Origin: Paenibacillus mucilaginosus 3016
GTDB lineage: Bacteria; Bacillota; Bacilli; Paenibacillales; NBRC-103111
DNA: 64,000 bases
Direction of reading: 5' to 3'
Assembly (NCBI RefSeq): GCF_000250655.1
Contig: NC_016935.1
Coordinates: 2,436,001 to 2,500,000, forward strand
A program made the position numbers and the translations under genes. Under the pieces are notes generated by a model. The model worked only from the letters and a program-made list of their open reading frames with translations. It had not been told where the DNA came from and ran no database searches. Positions 42,701 to 45,651 of this stretch are shown here, one piece after another. Positions within the stretch are counted from its first letter, which is position 1. Each line of letters begins with the position of its first letter.

Positions 42701-42884
42701 GTTCGCGAATCTGCATATGATCGACGTGGATGCTTCTAATCATATGGTGCTGCTGTCGGAAGCCAGGTCATACGAGAGGATTTTCGAATTTTGTGAGCGG
42801 CTGTATTCCGGCGGGGGGATTACGCACGAGTTCCTCGAGGGGTTCAAGGACAAGATGAAGCAGCTGCACGGGGTCAGAGTATAA
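24795..42884 (+). CDS. Giant trans-AT PKS: KR-ACP, KS6-ACP, KS7-KR-ACP, KS8-ACP, KS9-DH-KR-ACP, KS10-ACP-TE
   Basis: A 6029-residue protein whose ATG overlaps the previous stop (ATGA) and has GGGGAGG upstream, so it is translationally coupled. Domains: KR (TGGAGGLG at 217, Tyr360) and ACP (Ser510), completing KS5; KS6 (Cys784), ACP (Ser1300); KS7 (Cys1548), KR (Tyr2394), ACP (Ser2553); KS8 (Cys2806), ACP (Ser3350); KS9 (Cys3636), DH (His4123, Asp4296), KR (Tyr4717), ACP (Ser4872); KS10 (Cys5152, His5287, His5335), ACP (Ser5652); and a thioesterase with the nucleophile in GYSLGG (Ser5795). The TE releases the chain by hydrolysis or lactonisation. KS10 has EAHGIAS instead of HGTGT. KS7 and KS8, with the ACPs just before them, are close copies of each other. 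Three modules lack any reductive domain. A 12-base tandem repeat near the start encodes MKGR copies. Confidence 0.93.
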   Translation: MRGQRLKVHPMSAGEQGRPDIPVSLFKPYWREAELSRDGAESAYDRHIVMLFGWDEAAADELQQRMKGRMKGRMKGIEIVRLHDPWTPAGHFFEHCTEQVHETVQGLLKSLPKGRVLLQVVLPLSRREEHQPLSGLYAYLRTAQAEQPRLIPQLIEAGTEVTAEALGRLLQDNGRFSGLGRFRYKDGKRWTAGWMEEEHVPVRAPLPWREQGVYLITGGAGGLGMIVAREIVRQTERPVVILAGRSALNPDREKEITLLRQTGAVVEYRRADLSRSDEAEELVQSILKDFGKIHGILHSAGTVSDSYILNKTKEELRRVLAPKVSGLVNLDRASRGTPLEFFVLFSSLAGAVGNPGQADYAAANAYMDAYAAYRNTLVSARERQGHTLSINWPLWKEGGMQADEQRMLQQWGMTALETEQGLQAMYQALALGSQQVLVIPRNADLLRDELLSWGERAASGVRAAFDATIVPAYLKEGTGQCLRLLFGEATALEPSKIDLHEPLESYGIDSLLINQLNQKLEKVFGDLSKTLFYEYQTLGELADYLSSSYPEACMRWADLPGPTQASRDGAGAAAAGEEPFPHLVSLRKGRTGAFAAAAADIQSPKGTWEPIAVIGMSGTYPQARNLRAYWENLKAGKDCITEIPEERWSLDGFYHPDPEEAAAYGMSCSRWGGFLEGYADFDPLFFHISPREAMNMDPQERLFLQSCWEALEDAGYTRQRLALKHNRRVGVFAGITKTGYELYGPGLWERGDTAHPYTSFSSVANRVSYFLNLSGPSLPVDTMCSSSLTAIHEACGHLHRGECEMALAGGVNLYLHPSNYSLLSGQNMLSKDGKCRSFGKGANGFVPGEGVGVVLLKPLSRALLDQDPIHAVIRSTSVNHGGKTNGYTVPNPIAQAELVRTALDQAGVDARCVSYVEAHGTGTELGDPIEITGLTRAFAQDTQDTGFCAIGSAKSNIGHLEAAAGIAGLTKIILQMKHRMLVPSLHAEETNPNIPFGRTPFVVQQKLEPWKQPEVVIHGVRQAVPRTAGISSFGAGGSNAHVLLEEYVTPAAKRPGITYSPEHPAIIPLSAKTEERLRKKAEELLEWLREEQEPSGSLASLAYTLQAGREAMEARLAVLAGSLEELQRKLREYLEDTESMEVYIGRRKTGSQSESGQVTVEILKPGSGEPDPDAIARWWASGGDWDWDLLYGEETPCRISLPVYPFAGERYFIGEHVQGRKGQTKDADIESRALEGEQEASAAAGVSSASAGRGWIEQMRGFSLKQSLEWDLKSQIGQLLCIAPEQLDPEENLADFGFDSISLARLAAVLTKHWDIEVLPSLFFGHPTIDKIIEYFLSEHETALGLFYREPKAGPAEAASSSVRRTTERRPARPARHGAADEPSEPIAIIGMSGRFPGARTVEELWTLLAEGKSAVGEIPPERFRWEEYYASGKSPGKTDGRWCGCIPGAGEFDPLFFEISPKEAEEMDPRQRLLLQEAWRALEHAGYGASRLKSSTVGMFVGAEQGDYQRLTGGEGSITSNHNAILAARLSYFLNLSGPVLALDTACSSGLAAAHQACLSLRSGECDTALAAGVNLLLTPEPYIGMTQAGMLSKDGRCYAFDQRANGLVPGEAVAVVVLKRLSQAEADGDRILAVIRGSGLNYDGRTNGITAPSGSAQAELLKSVYTRSGVDPAQIEYVVTHGTGTRLGDPIEMNALHQAFKEYTSERGSCAVTSNKTNLGHTFAASGLVSLINLVLAFRYETVPASLHVEEENDFIPWQDTPFYVNKESRPWPERPEGPRTGAVSAFGMSGTNVHMVLQSYAGERTEQPAAWPPFFLFVLSAKTQEALDDKVRDLIEVCRGRERTPRELLDIAYTLIEGRHHFGYRTAVVVRDGQDAVTALRGSGSRGRLASRFDGIVPRDFAGQPLLQKVRDELLAGAADLMGQDSSYREALCTLADLYCQGYALDGGALYGWADPRTAELPGYPFARDTYWVSSVHKPAAQGRPAARKAVLRLDSQTGHRTKEAVRNSDSSRSAEPFELMTFRETWKEQALAASPALRAKTLLCFVSEAQNKEAVREAVRSLRAETELIFISRDSEDVQYSPHDYGLNTADAASYTSALQSIGTDHPNIDAVLYLWPLEAPGLSADYHAVFSLVKALSLAKLKPARLLLAGGFENPLQRCYLESWIGIVRSLSLVLPQVRASAAAVDRQGERSWGLPEALPHLLAELGIQDVPGVLYQEGRRHVGRITPTTPDQGISVWRPGGTYLLTGGCGGLGLLTAEYVAGRQEVNLILTGRSPLTEEKRSRIAALERTGSRVLYVQADIGDRSEMQKGLQTARERFGPIHGILHAAGVTSGLTVLEKTIEEAEQVLSPKIAGTLILDELLQEEPLDFVCYFSSSAAVLGDFGSCDYAAANRFQTAYARTRRERGLPGRTVVMNWPLWKDGGMGFTDESSTQMYLKSSGQRLLEAAEGMELLDRALSQPEDTQHLVLAGQRTRVVRFLGLPAENEIPSVPLPERMEAGRGWREVYRGMSLEQCLERDLKELISSQLKISRDKLDERDNLADFGYDSILLAAFAEVLTRHFGMDITPAVFFGNSTIHSLAGYFTAEHLEAVQAFYREPAPAPADLHVPPAASSGEGRAAFRRMKRRNTAAASPLDEPIAIIGMSGRFPGARDTDEMWRILAEGIHAVQEVPVERFDWRRYAGGKEEESGRVHCRWCGTLPGVAEFDPLFFDIPPKEAETMDPRQRLLLQESWKALEDAGYGTAQIREGRIGMFVGVEEGDYQLLAGGQGNLTSTHTAILAARLSYVLNLSGPNMAINTACSSGLVAAHQACLSLRNGECDTALAAGVNLMLTPDAYEGISRAGIVSPDGKCYAFDGRANGTVPGEAAAVVVLKRLSQAEADGDPIYAVIRGSGINYDGKTNGITAPSGVAQARLYREIYDRYRIRPEEIEYIVTHGTGTKLGDPVEINALNQAFKAYTDKQAYCALTSAKTNFGHTFAASGLVSLMNLVLALRHGYIPASLHCEQENPYMDWQGSPFYVNKEGKVWEAGGRRVRTGAVSAFGMSGTNAHMVLESYEGKPGDPALVEQGRPPYYLLALSAKTEEALQEKVRSLAAVMPTAQGDADLLGMSYTLLQGRQHFAYRCAVVIQERQDALVACEMVLAGERLPNLFKGRVPREFTGQKAIRQYMEELMIRSHAQRNEEAAYRETLLALADLYCQGYEPDWSSLFGKRKPGKLRLPTYPFARDIYWVKRSGAGKRAESMQDAGIEEPPFPVTESFRARAGTGGSGAQSRPAESEEKAIRPTLQPLVEVSAAAEPVPSAGPGPLLTVQAASERLKELLQEVTGIPYDRMEDGASFEELGLDSLMITQLNQQLKKWIGRSDSTLFYQYNSIQALGTYLAETYKAADVTTGFSSASAQAEDPAPRANGPSLSILPAAERSSAPVPRADIHGPALEFVPSPLQLPARSASEPVDIAIVGVAGRYPKADTLEQFWNNLYEGRDCIEEIPRDRWPLEGFFEEDRKKAVEQGLSYSKWGGFLERVRHFDPLFFNISPKEAMYMDPQERLFLETAWACMENAGYTRDGLKREGLGSGIGVFVGATFNNYQLHMADAAHRSGTEAYLATSQMFSIANRVSYLMNFTGPSLTVDTACSSSLYAIHLACESIRSGQSRAAIAGGVNLTLHPSKYITLCQGQFSASDGRCRAFGEGGTGYVPSEGVGAVFLKPLHEAVSDKDWIYGVIKGTAVSHAGRTNGYTVPSPSSQSQAIEQALERSGIHPRSISCIEAHGTGTALGDPIEIRGLTDVFGKYTEDTGFCAISSVKSNVGHAEAAAGIAQLTKVLLQLRHETLVKNVMHGHGLNPNIDFASTPFVVQQETAYWQRPVIHGEEMPRRAGISSFGAGGANAHIVVEEYPPSGFRAGTPEGVTPPALVVLSARTEDRLRAQAERLLHVIREHRFTDADLPGIAFTLQVGREAMEERAAVLVGSIQELEAKLQEFTEGRQPVKGLFRGQVKRGRETVALFEADEDMQELLGKWFERGSYAKLLELWTKGLGIDWMRLYPGTQPGRIPLPAYPFAGEAYWVPESETPPPANKNDRTGTGSGLAAAGALHPLLQRNISDITGIRFSSVFTGREFFLRDHVVKGQPVLPGVAYLEMARAAAEHGAGLHMEGGKCIRLRNVVWARPIVVEAEPVEVHVELFSGDRGALDYEVSTSALSGGDTAQLHSQGSVLLDSFEVRPSWDLAALRAEFGQETVPSARIYDAYASMGIGYGPAHQGIRQVNTKDGRVLAQLCLPDAAAEAGKGFILHPSLMDSALQATLALMLRPGKGDSETLTPGLPFALGELEIYGNLPPEAWVLIRYSEGSRPGDRVQKLDIDLIGDNGLVCVRMKGFSTRTLESPAQPSSDAEPIDVLLLEPVWNELPAAEGTVQAYEKHLIVLCETGAGSVPHLRSRLSSARCLVLEAGPASVGERFAAHCTRIFEEVRALLAEKSRGKVLVQIVIPPQTGEPLAGLSGLIMAAQSENGKLVGQVIESEAAGPVLADQLMECSHSPLDKRIRYRQDRRWTGGWAEITREMEPELPWKDGGVYLLTGGAGGIGLLLAREISDRVQAPVLILTGRSILGEARRAELEQLQALGAQVDYRQVDVTDAEQVSRLIGGIMIDYGKLDGIIHGAGVIRDNLLQKKTVPEMLEVIAPKAQGLVLLDEASQSIPLDFMIAFSSVAGAMGNPAQTDYSAANAFLDAYAVYRNSLTASGRRHGRMLSVNWPLWKDGGMQVGLEVEKIMLQSLGTVPMPTRTGMEALYRSWASGRDQVMIQVGRLSRIRPRLLPVVSPLSAPARTKTAPAAKQDAAGRLEQVRTLLTAAVSRLLMVKQEEIDVHSELGDYGFDSISFTQFANRLNDDLHLELTPTLFFEYTTVHEVAEYLIAEYPGHFGGEDPDVPEEVTEAASVLAEYAEEAESVPTPPGRIRLRPGGKAPLPAAPGVEETGGAPVKGEAAGASAEPIAIVGMSGRFPKAEDVHEFWHNLMEGKNCIDEIPVERWDWRSELEGTAEPEDSGLRWGGFINGVENFDPLFFSISPREAEMMDPQQRLLLMEVWKAIEDAGVAPKSLSERPTGVFVAAGPGDYMGLVSINKDSPQAMTGVVPSLIPNRISYALDLKGPSEYCETACSSTLVALHHAVRSIRLGECEQAIVGAVNLLISPVGFTGFDAMGYLSPSGQAKSFQPEADGFVRSEGVGALLIKPLSQAQKDGNPVYALIRGTGVAHGGAGMSLTSPHAAGMKSAMAQAFKDSGIHPRTVSYIEAHGIASPMADGIEVAALKSGYLELAAERGSADSPEESVCFISSLKPVMGHAEVASGLASLIKAVQAIRHRVIPAVQGFTALHPHISLEESPFRITGQHQSWEPLQAGDGGPIPRRAAINSYGIGGVNAHVLIEEYAPPQEASSETGDSRESQVVILSAKNKQRLAEAAQRLHDWVRSNGDLRLPDLAYTLQIGREWLESRFAFVVNSREELLHGLAAYAGFLDRSTTNGVTAPLFTGEVRGSGAAGKPSAPVEAEELEVLLRMRKLDVLARKWTEGAVIPWELLHQGRRPRRISLPTYPFEQRRCWPLPDTIGSRRIGKAAAAETAGSSKTAINYAGRVTEIVSRLLGMLPSELHPNTPLDQYGMDSILWMQLLRELQRELDPSFDLMKLQECRTLEEVQSAVQRYAEATPLASGNIKGHAIDVTPFPELILLNHGSDERPVFWFHGGLGGVEMYQALAQTSRRPFYGIQARGWMTGRSPLQGIGAMAAYYVHILLQVQPEGPYDLGGYSLGGVIAYEVVRQLQELGKTVNTVVMLDSPYGPAFQQGAVSRTSAVLQAVNLALASKHFQQPEQFAQTLIHRDEVTFGLEEGELLQQLIGLGSGRGLTKTAEQLQAMIEANVKIQHAYQFDRYTAMPLPEPHAVACYYFRNKRGLIFGELEPYFSTTEDSTVLDRAAYWKEWERQFANLHMIDVDASNHMVLLSEARSYERIFEFCERLYSGGGITHEFLEGFKDKMKQLHGVRV
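24987..25021 (+). repeat. 12-base tandem repeat inside the PKS gene (MKGR codons)
   Basis: Three consecutive copies of CGCATGAAGGGG, the last ending in A after GGG, encode RMKGRMKGRMKG in frame. The repeat lies in the N-terminal structural half of the KR, before the conserved NADPH-binding part, and is not seen in the other KR domains of the cluster. The unit length is a multiple of three, so copy-number change would not break the frame. Confidence 0.8.
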
Positions 42885-42908
42885 TGGGATCTATCGGAAT
42901 CGGTGGTG

Positions 42909-43895
42909 ATGGATGTGGACAAACCGATTGTTTTTATGTTCTCCGGACAGGGGTCACAGTACTACCAAATGGGTAGAGCGTTATATGACGGGCACCCTGT
43001 TTTCCGCCACTGGATGGACACCTTGGACCGGAGCTGCCTTGCGATCGGCGGGTACTCCGTAACCCGGGAGCTGTATGATGAGCGGCAGCCTGCAGGCAAA
43101 TACTTTGACCGCCTTGAGTACACGCACCCAGCCATTTTCATGTTGGAATATGCTTTGGCGAATGTCTTTATGGAGCTAGGATTGCACCCCCAATATGTCT
43201 TGGGGACCAGTTTGGGCGAATATGCGGCATGTGCCGTTGCGGGGGCTCTCGATTACGAAACGGCCTTGGCCTCAGTCATCGTTCAAGCCGAGATGATTCG
43301 AACAGAGTGCGAGCCCGGAGGGATGACCGCGGTCCTGGCACCGTATTCCCTGTATTACGACGAGCCGGTATTTCACACCAACACGGAACTCGCCTCCGTG
43401 AACTACGATACACACTTTGTTGTGGCTGGAGGTGAGGCCGGTTTGACCGCAGTGGAGCAATACCTCAGAGGGCGGGAGATCACCTTCCAACGGCTTCCCG
43501 TCCCGTATGGGTTCCACTCCCGCTGGATTGAAGCGGCCAGGATGCCTTATGCAAGGCATCTTGGTTCCGTTACGCTTCATTCGCCGCGAATGAAAGTGGT
43601 CTCCGGCTGCAGGGGAGAACAAGAGAACCTGGATGCAGAATTCCTCTGGGAAGCCGTGCGCGAACCCCTATTTTTTCGCAGCGCCATCAAAGCGCTGAAG
43701 CCAGAGAAGTCGAAGATCTATATCGACTTGGGCCCATCAGGTACCTTGGCCAACTTTATGAAACAAAATAAATATCTTGGGCTTGCCACAGAAGATATCT
43801 ACCCCGTCATAACCCCGTTCTCCAAAGAAATGACTGGTATGGAACGGATCGTCGCTCGAATAGCGGCTGAACAGAAGGAGAGACCGTGGCTTTAG
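42909..43895 (+). CDS. Discrete AT-like protein, probable trans-acting acyl hydrolase (PedC/PksD-like)
   Basis: About 328 residues with the acyltransferase fold: FSGQGSQYYQMG at the N-terminus, the nucleophile in GTSLGEY (Ser101) and the histidine in YGFHSRW. In the stretch after the nucleophile, where the other AT of this cluster has KRGELM with the malonate-binding Arg, this protein reads VQAEMIRT; the Arg is not in the equivalent place. AT-like proteins lacking that Arg in trans-AT clusters are generally acyl hydrolases that clear stalled acyl groups from ACPs. That assignment is an inference from one aligned segment; it could still be a second AT. Two in-frame GTG codons lie just upstream (42903, 42906); I preferred the ATG. 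It is the last gene of the operon, and its stop sits inside the terminator hairpin. Confidence 0.8.
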   Translation: MDVDKPIVFMFSGQGSQYYQMGRALYDGHPVFRHWMDTLDRSCLAIGGYSVTRELYDERQPAGKYFDRLEYTHPAIFMLEYALANVFMELGLHPQYVLGTSLGEYAACAVAGALDYETALASVIVQAEMIRTECEPGGMTAVLAPYSLYYDEPVFHTNTELASVNYDTHFVVAGGEAGLTAVEQYLRGREITFQRLPVPYGFHSRWIEAARMPYARHLGSVTLHSPRMKVVSGCRGEQENLDAEFLWEAVREPLFFRSAIKALKPEKSKIYIDLGPSGTLANFMKQNKYLGLATEDIYPVITPFSKEMTGMERIVARIAAEQKERPWL

Positions 43896-43916
43896 TGCCA
43901 GGTCTCTCTTTATTTA
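43878..43916 (+). terminator. Intrinsic terminator at the end of the PKS operon
   Basis: Arms GAGAGACC (43878-43885) and GGTCTCTC (43901-43908) pair perfectly around an inner TGGC/GCCA helix and are followed by TTTATTT. The stop codon of the last operon gene lies in the loop, so the terminator begins inside the coding region. It marks the right end of the PKS transcription unit. Confidence 0.85.
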
Positions 43917-43951
43917 AGGCGTAAGCTGAAATGTTATGGTTTCAGTTTTAT

Positions 43952-44003
43952 AAAAAAGCGCGGGTTGGGTGGAGTTTAACTCCCACAACTCGCGCTTTTT
44001 TTT
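43952..44003. terminator. Bidirectional terminator between the PKS operon and the convergent RTX gene
   Basis: Arms AGCGCGGGTTG and CAACTCGCGCT pair with one G-T wobble, with an inner GGAGTTTAACTCC helix. A run of A on the left and a run of eight T on the right make it usable from both strands. It lies between two convergent genes, backing up the operon terminator from the left and serving the RTX-protein gene from the right. Confidence 0.85.
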
Positions 44004-44052
44004 GTTCATCTCCGCCTATTGGGCAGATTGTGGGCCTTCATGCTGTCACTCT

Positions 44053-45471
44053 TCATCCTATGGCGGGGCCGATCAGAAGCTCCTGCAGCTGGGCTCCAGT
44101 CACTGATACTTTCTCATATTCACCTGCCGTACTTGCAGAGGCAGCCGAAGCTGCTTGGATCATTCGCTCGACATCCGCATCAGTGAAGACGAAACTGTCT
44201 TCTCCCTCTCCATATACGAAACGCTCGATTCTGGAGGCAGGGCTTCCGAAGAACCCCTCAACGAGCACTTCATGCTGTTCGTTTACTTCGTCTATTAAGG
44301 TGACGATCAGATCACCTTCCTCGCGGGTAAACTGGGTTTCACCCACCTTATAGGTCGCTGTCAAAATGTTTAACGTATCTACCTCTCCAGCGAGTCCATC
44401 ATCTTGTATGGTGCACTTTCCAACAGTGGGTCCAATGGCATATAGATCCGAACCCGAGCCGCCAATCATTGTTGTGTTCAAATCTCCTGATTTGTAAATA
44501 TTGCCTCCTAGCATTAAACTATCATTGCCCGAACCGCCGATCATCAAAGAATCCATCCCCGCGGTAGAAAGACGGTCGTCTCCAGTTCCGCCATCCATAT
44601 AGGACCCGATACTGTAATCATGAAGAGCCCACCCTGTTCCAATCGAGTCATTGCCTTGTCCCCCATAGAAGGACGACATGGATGTAGTTCCACCCAAAGA
44701 ATCATTACCCTCTCCACCATAGATGGATGATCTGAATGTGGATGTGTTTAAGGAATCATCGCCACTCTCTCCATACAGTACCGAATTGGACGCATAGCCG
44801 TGGGCCCAATCTGAGTCATCTCCACCATGAACTGTATGACGGGAACCGGACAACTCAAAAATATCCTTGCCCTGTCCGCCGAAATAGGTATTTCCCTCAC
44901 TCCAGCTTGGAGGTGAATATTCGTCACCAGGCCAATCTATGAAATGATCGTTGCCTGCTCCACCTTCATAGCGTCCTCCTGTTGTAGAGAAAATCACCAG
45001 TTCGTCGTCACCGTCACCACCTTTCCATATGCTGCCGCTGTGTGAGTAAAGACGGGATCTATCGTCGCCTTCACCCATGTTCACTCTCATTCTCTTCTGG
45101 TCATATGCGTTCACATAGTCGTTTCCGATCCCAAGATCGACTTTATTGTTCGCGATCTTCGCGTCTGTACCGGTACCGATGAAAGTTGCCCCATCATTCC
45201 CCTGGTTGTCTAATACGATGTTTTCCCCGGAAAATAGTATAAACTGGTCTTTTCCCTCGCCTCCATGGATCCGATGACTCGGGCCCTCAGCGGTAATCAG
45301 ATCATCGCCTGAACCGCCATGAATTAGGCTTCCTCCGCGGGTTCCCAGTGCATGGATTGTATCGTTCCCATCGCGGCCAAAGACGTATTGATTCCCCTCG
45401 GGGGAAATCCGGATGAGATCATCACCAGCAGTACCAAAGAGCGGCTGTTTATACGCCAATCGAAACACCAT
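44053..45471 (-). CDS. RTX-type protein with hemolysin-like calcium-binding nonapeptide repeats
   Basis: A 472-residue protein made almost entirely of GGxGxDxxx nonapeptides, for example GGSGDDLIT, GGEGNDSLG, GGQGNDSIG and GGTGDDRLS, spread over residues 15-360. These form calcium-bound parallel beta-rolls. The C-terminal 100 residues (DTLNILTATYKVGETQFTRE onward, with IERFVYGEGEDSFVFTDADV) resemble the domain that follows RTX repeats in secreted hemolysin-like proteins. No enzymatic domain, signal peptide or membrane segment is visible. RTX proteins usually leave Gram-negative cells by a type I system; none is encoded here, and the host looks Gram-positive, so the export route is unknown. 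The ribosome site is weak (GATAGG abutting the ATG). It converges on the PKS operon and is probably unrelated to it. Confidence 0.85.
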   Translation of the reverse strand: MVFRLAYKQPLFGTAGDDLIRISPEGNQYVFGRDGNDTIHALGTRGGSLIHGGSGDDLITAEGPSHRIHGGEGKDQFILFSGENIVLDNQGNDGATFIGTGTDAKIANNKVDLGIGNDYVNAYDQKRMRVNMGEGDDRSRLYSHSGSIWKGGDGDDELVIFSTTGGRYEGGAGNDHFIDWPGDEYSPPSWSEGNTYFGGQGKDIFELSGSRHTVHGGDDSDWAHGYASNSVLYGESGDDSLNTSTFRSSIYGGEGNDSLGGTTSMSSFYGGQGNDSIGTGWALHDYSIGSYMDGGTGDDRLSTAGMDSLMIGGSGNDSLMLGGNIYKSGDLNTTMIGGSGSDLYAIGPTVGKCTIQDDGLAGEVDTLNILTATYKVGETQFTREEGDLIVTLIDEVNEQHEVLVEGFFGSPASRIERFVYGEGEDSFVFTDADVERMIQAASAASASTAGEYEKVSVTGAQLQELLIGPAIG

Positions 45472-45611
45472 CCTATCGTCAGTGATTGGATATTCTATTT
45501 GATATTATCATAGATAAAGGTTTTAAATCCTAAAATTAACAACCAATTTTTGAATGAAAACTATAGCATTTATTCATGTAGTTTGTACGGAAATGAAGGG
45601 ATATAGTATTT

Positions 45612-45626
45612 ATGCAAGCGTTTTCT
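45612..45626 (+). promoter_or_regulatory. Catabolite-responsive element (cre-like) upstream of the GH9 gene
   Basis: ATGCAAGCGTTTTCT fits the CcpA target WTGNAANCGNWNNCW at every fixed position. It is 25 bases before the GH9 start codon, between the likely promoter area and the ribosome site, where CcpA binding would repress. The rest of the 180-base divergent gap (45472-45651) is AT-rich, with no promoter I can assign with confidence. Confidence 0.55.
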
Positions 45627-45651
45627 TAATAAGTTCAGGAGGAATGTAACG

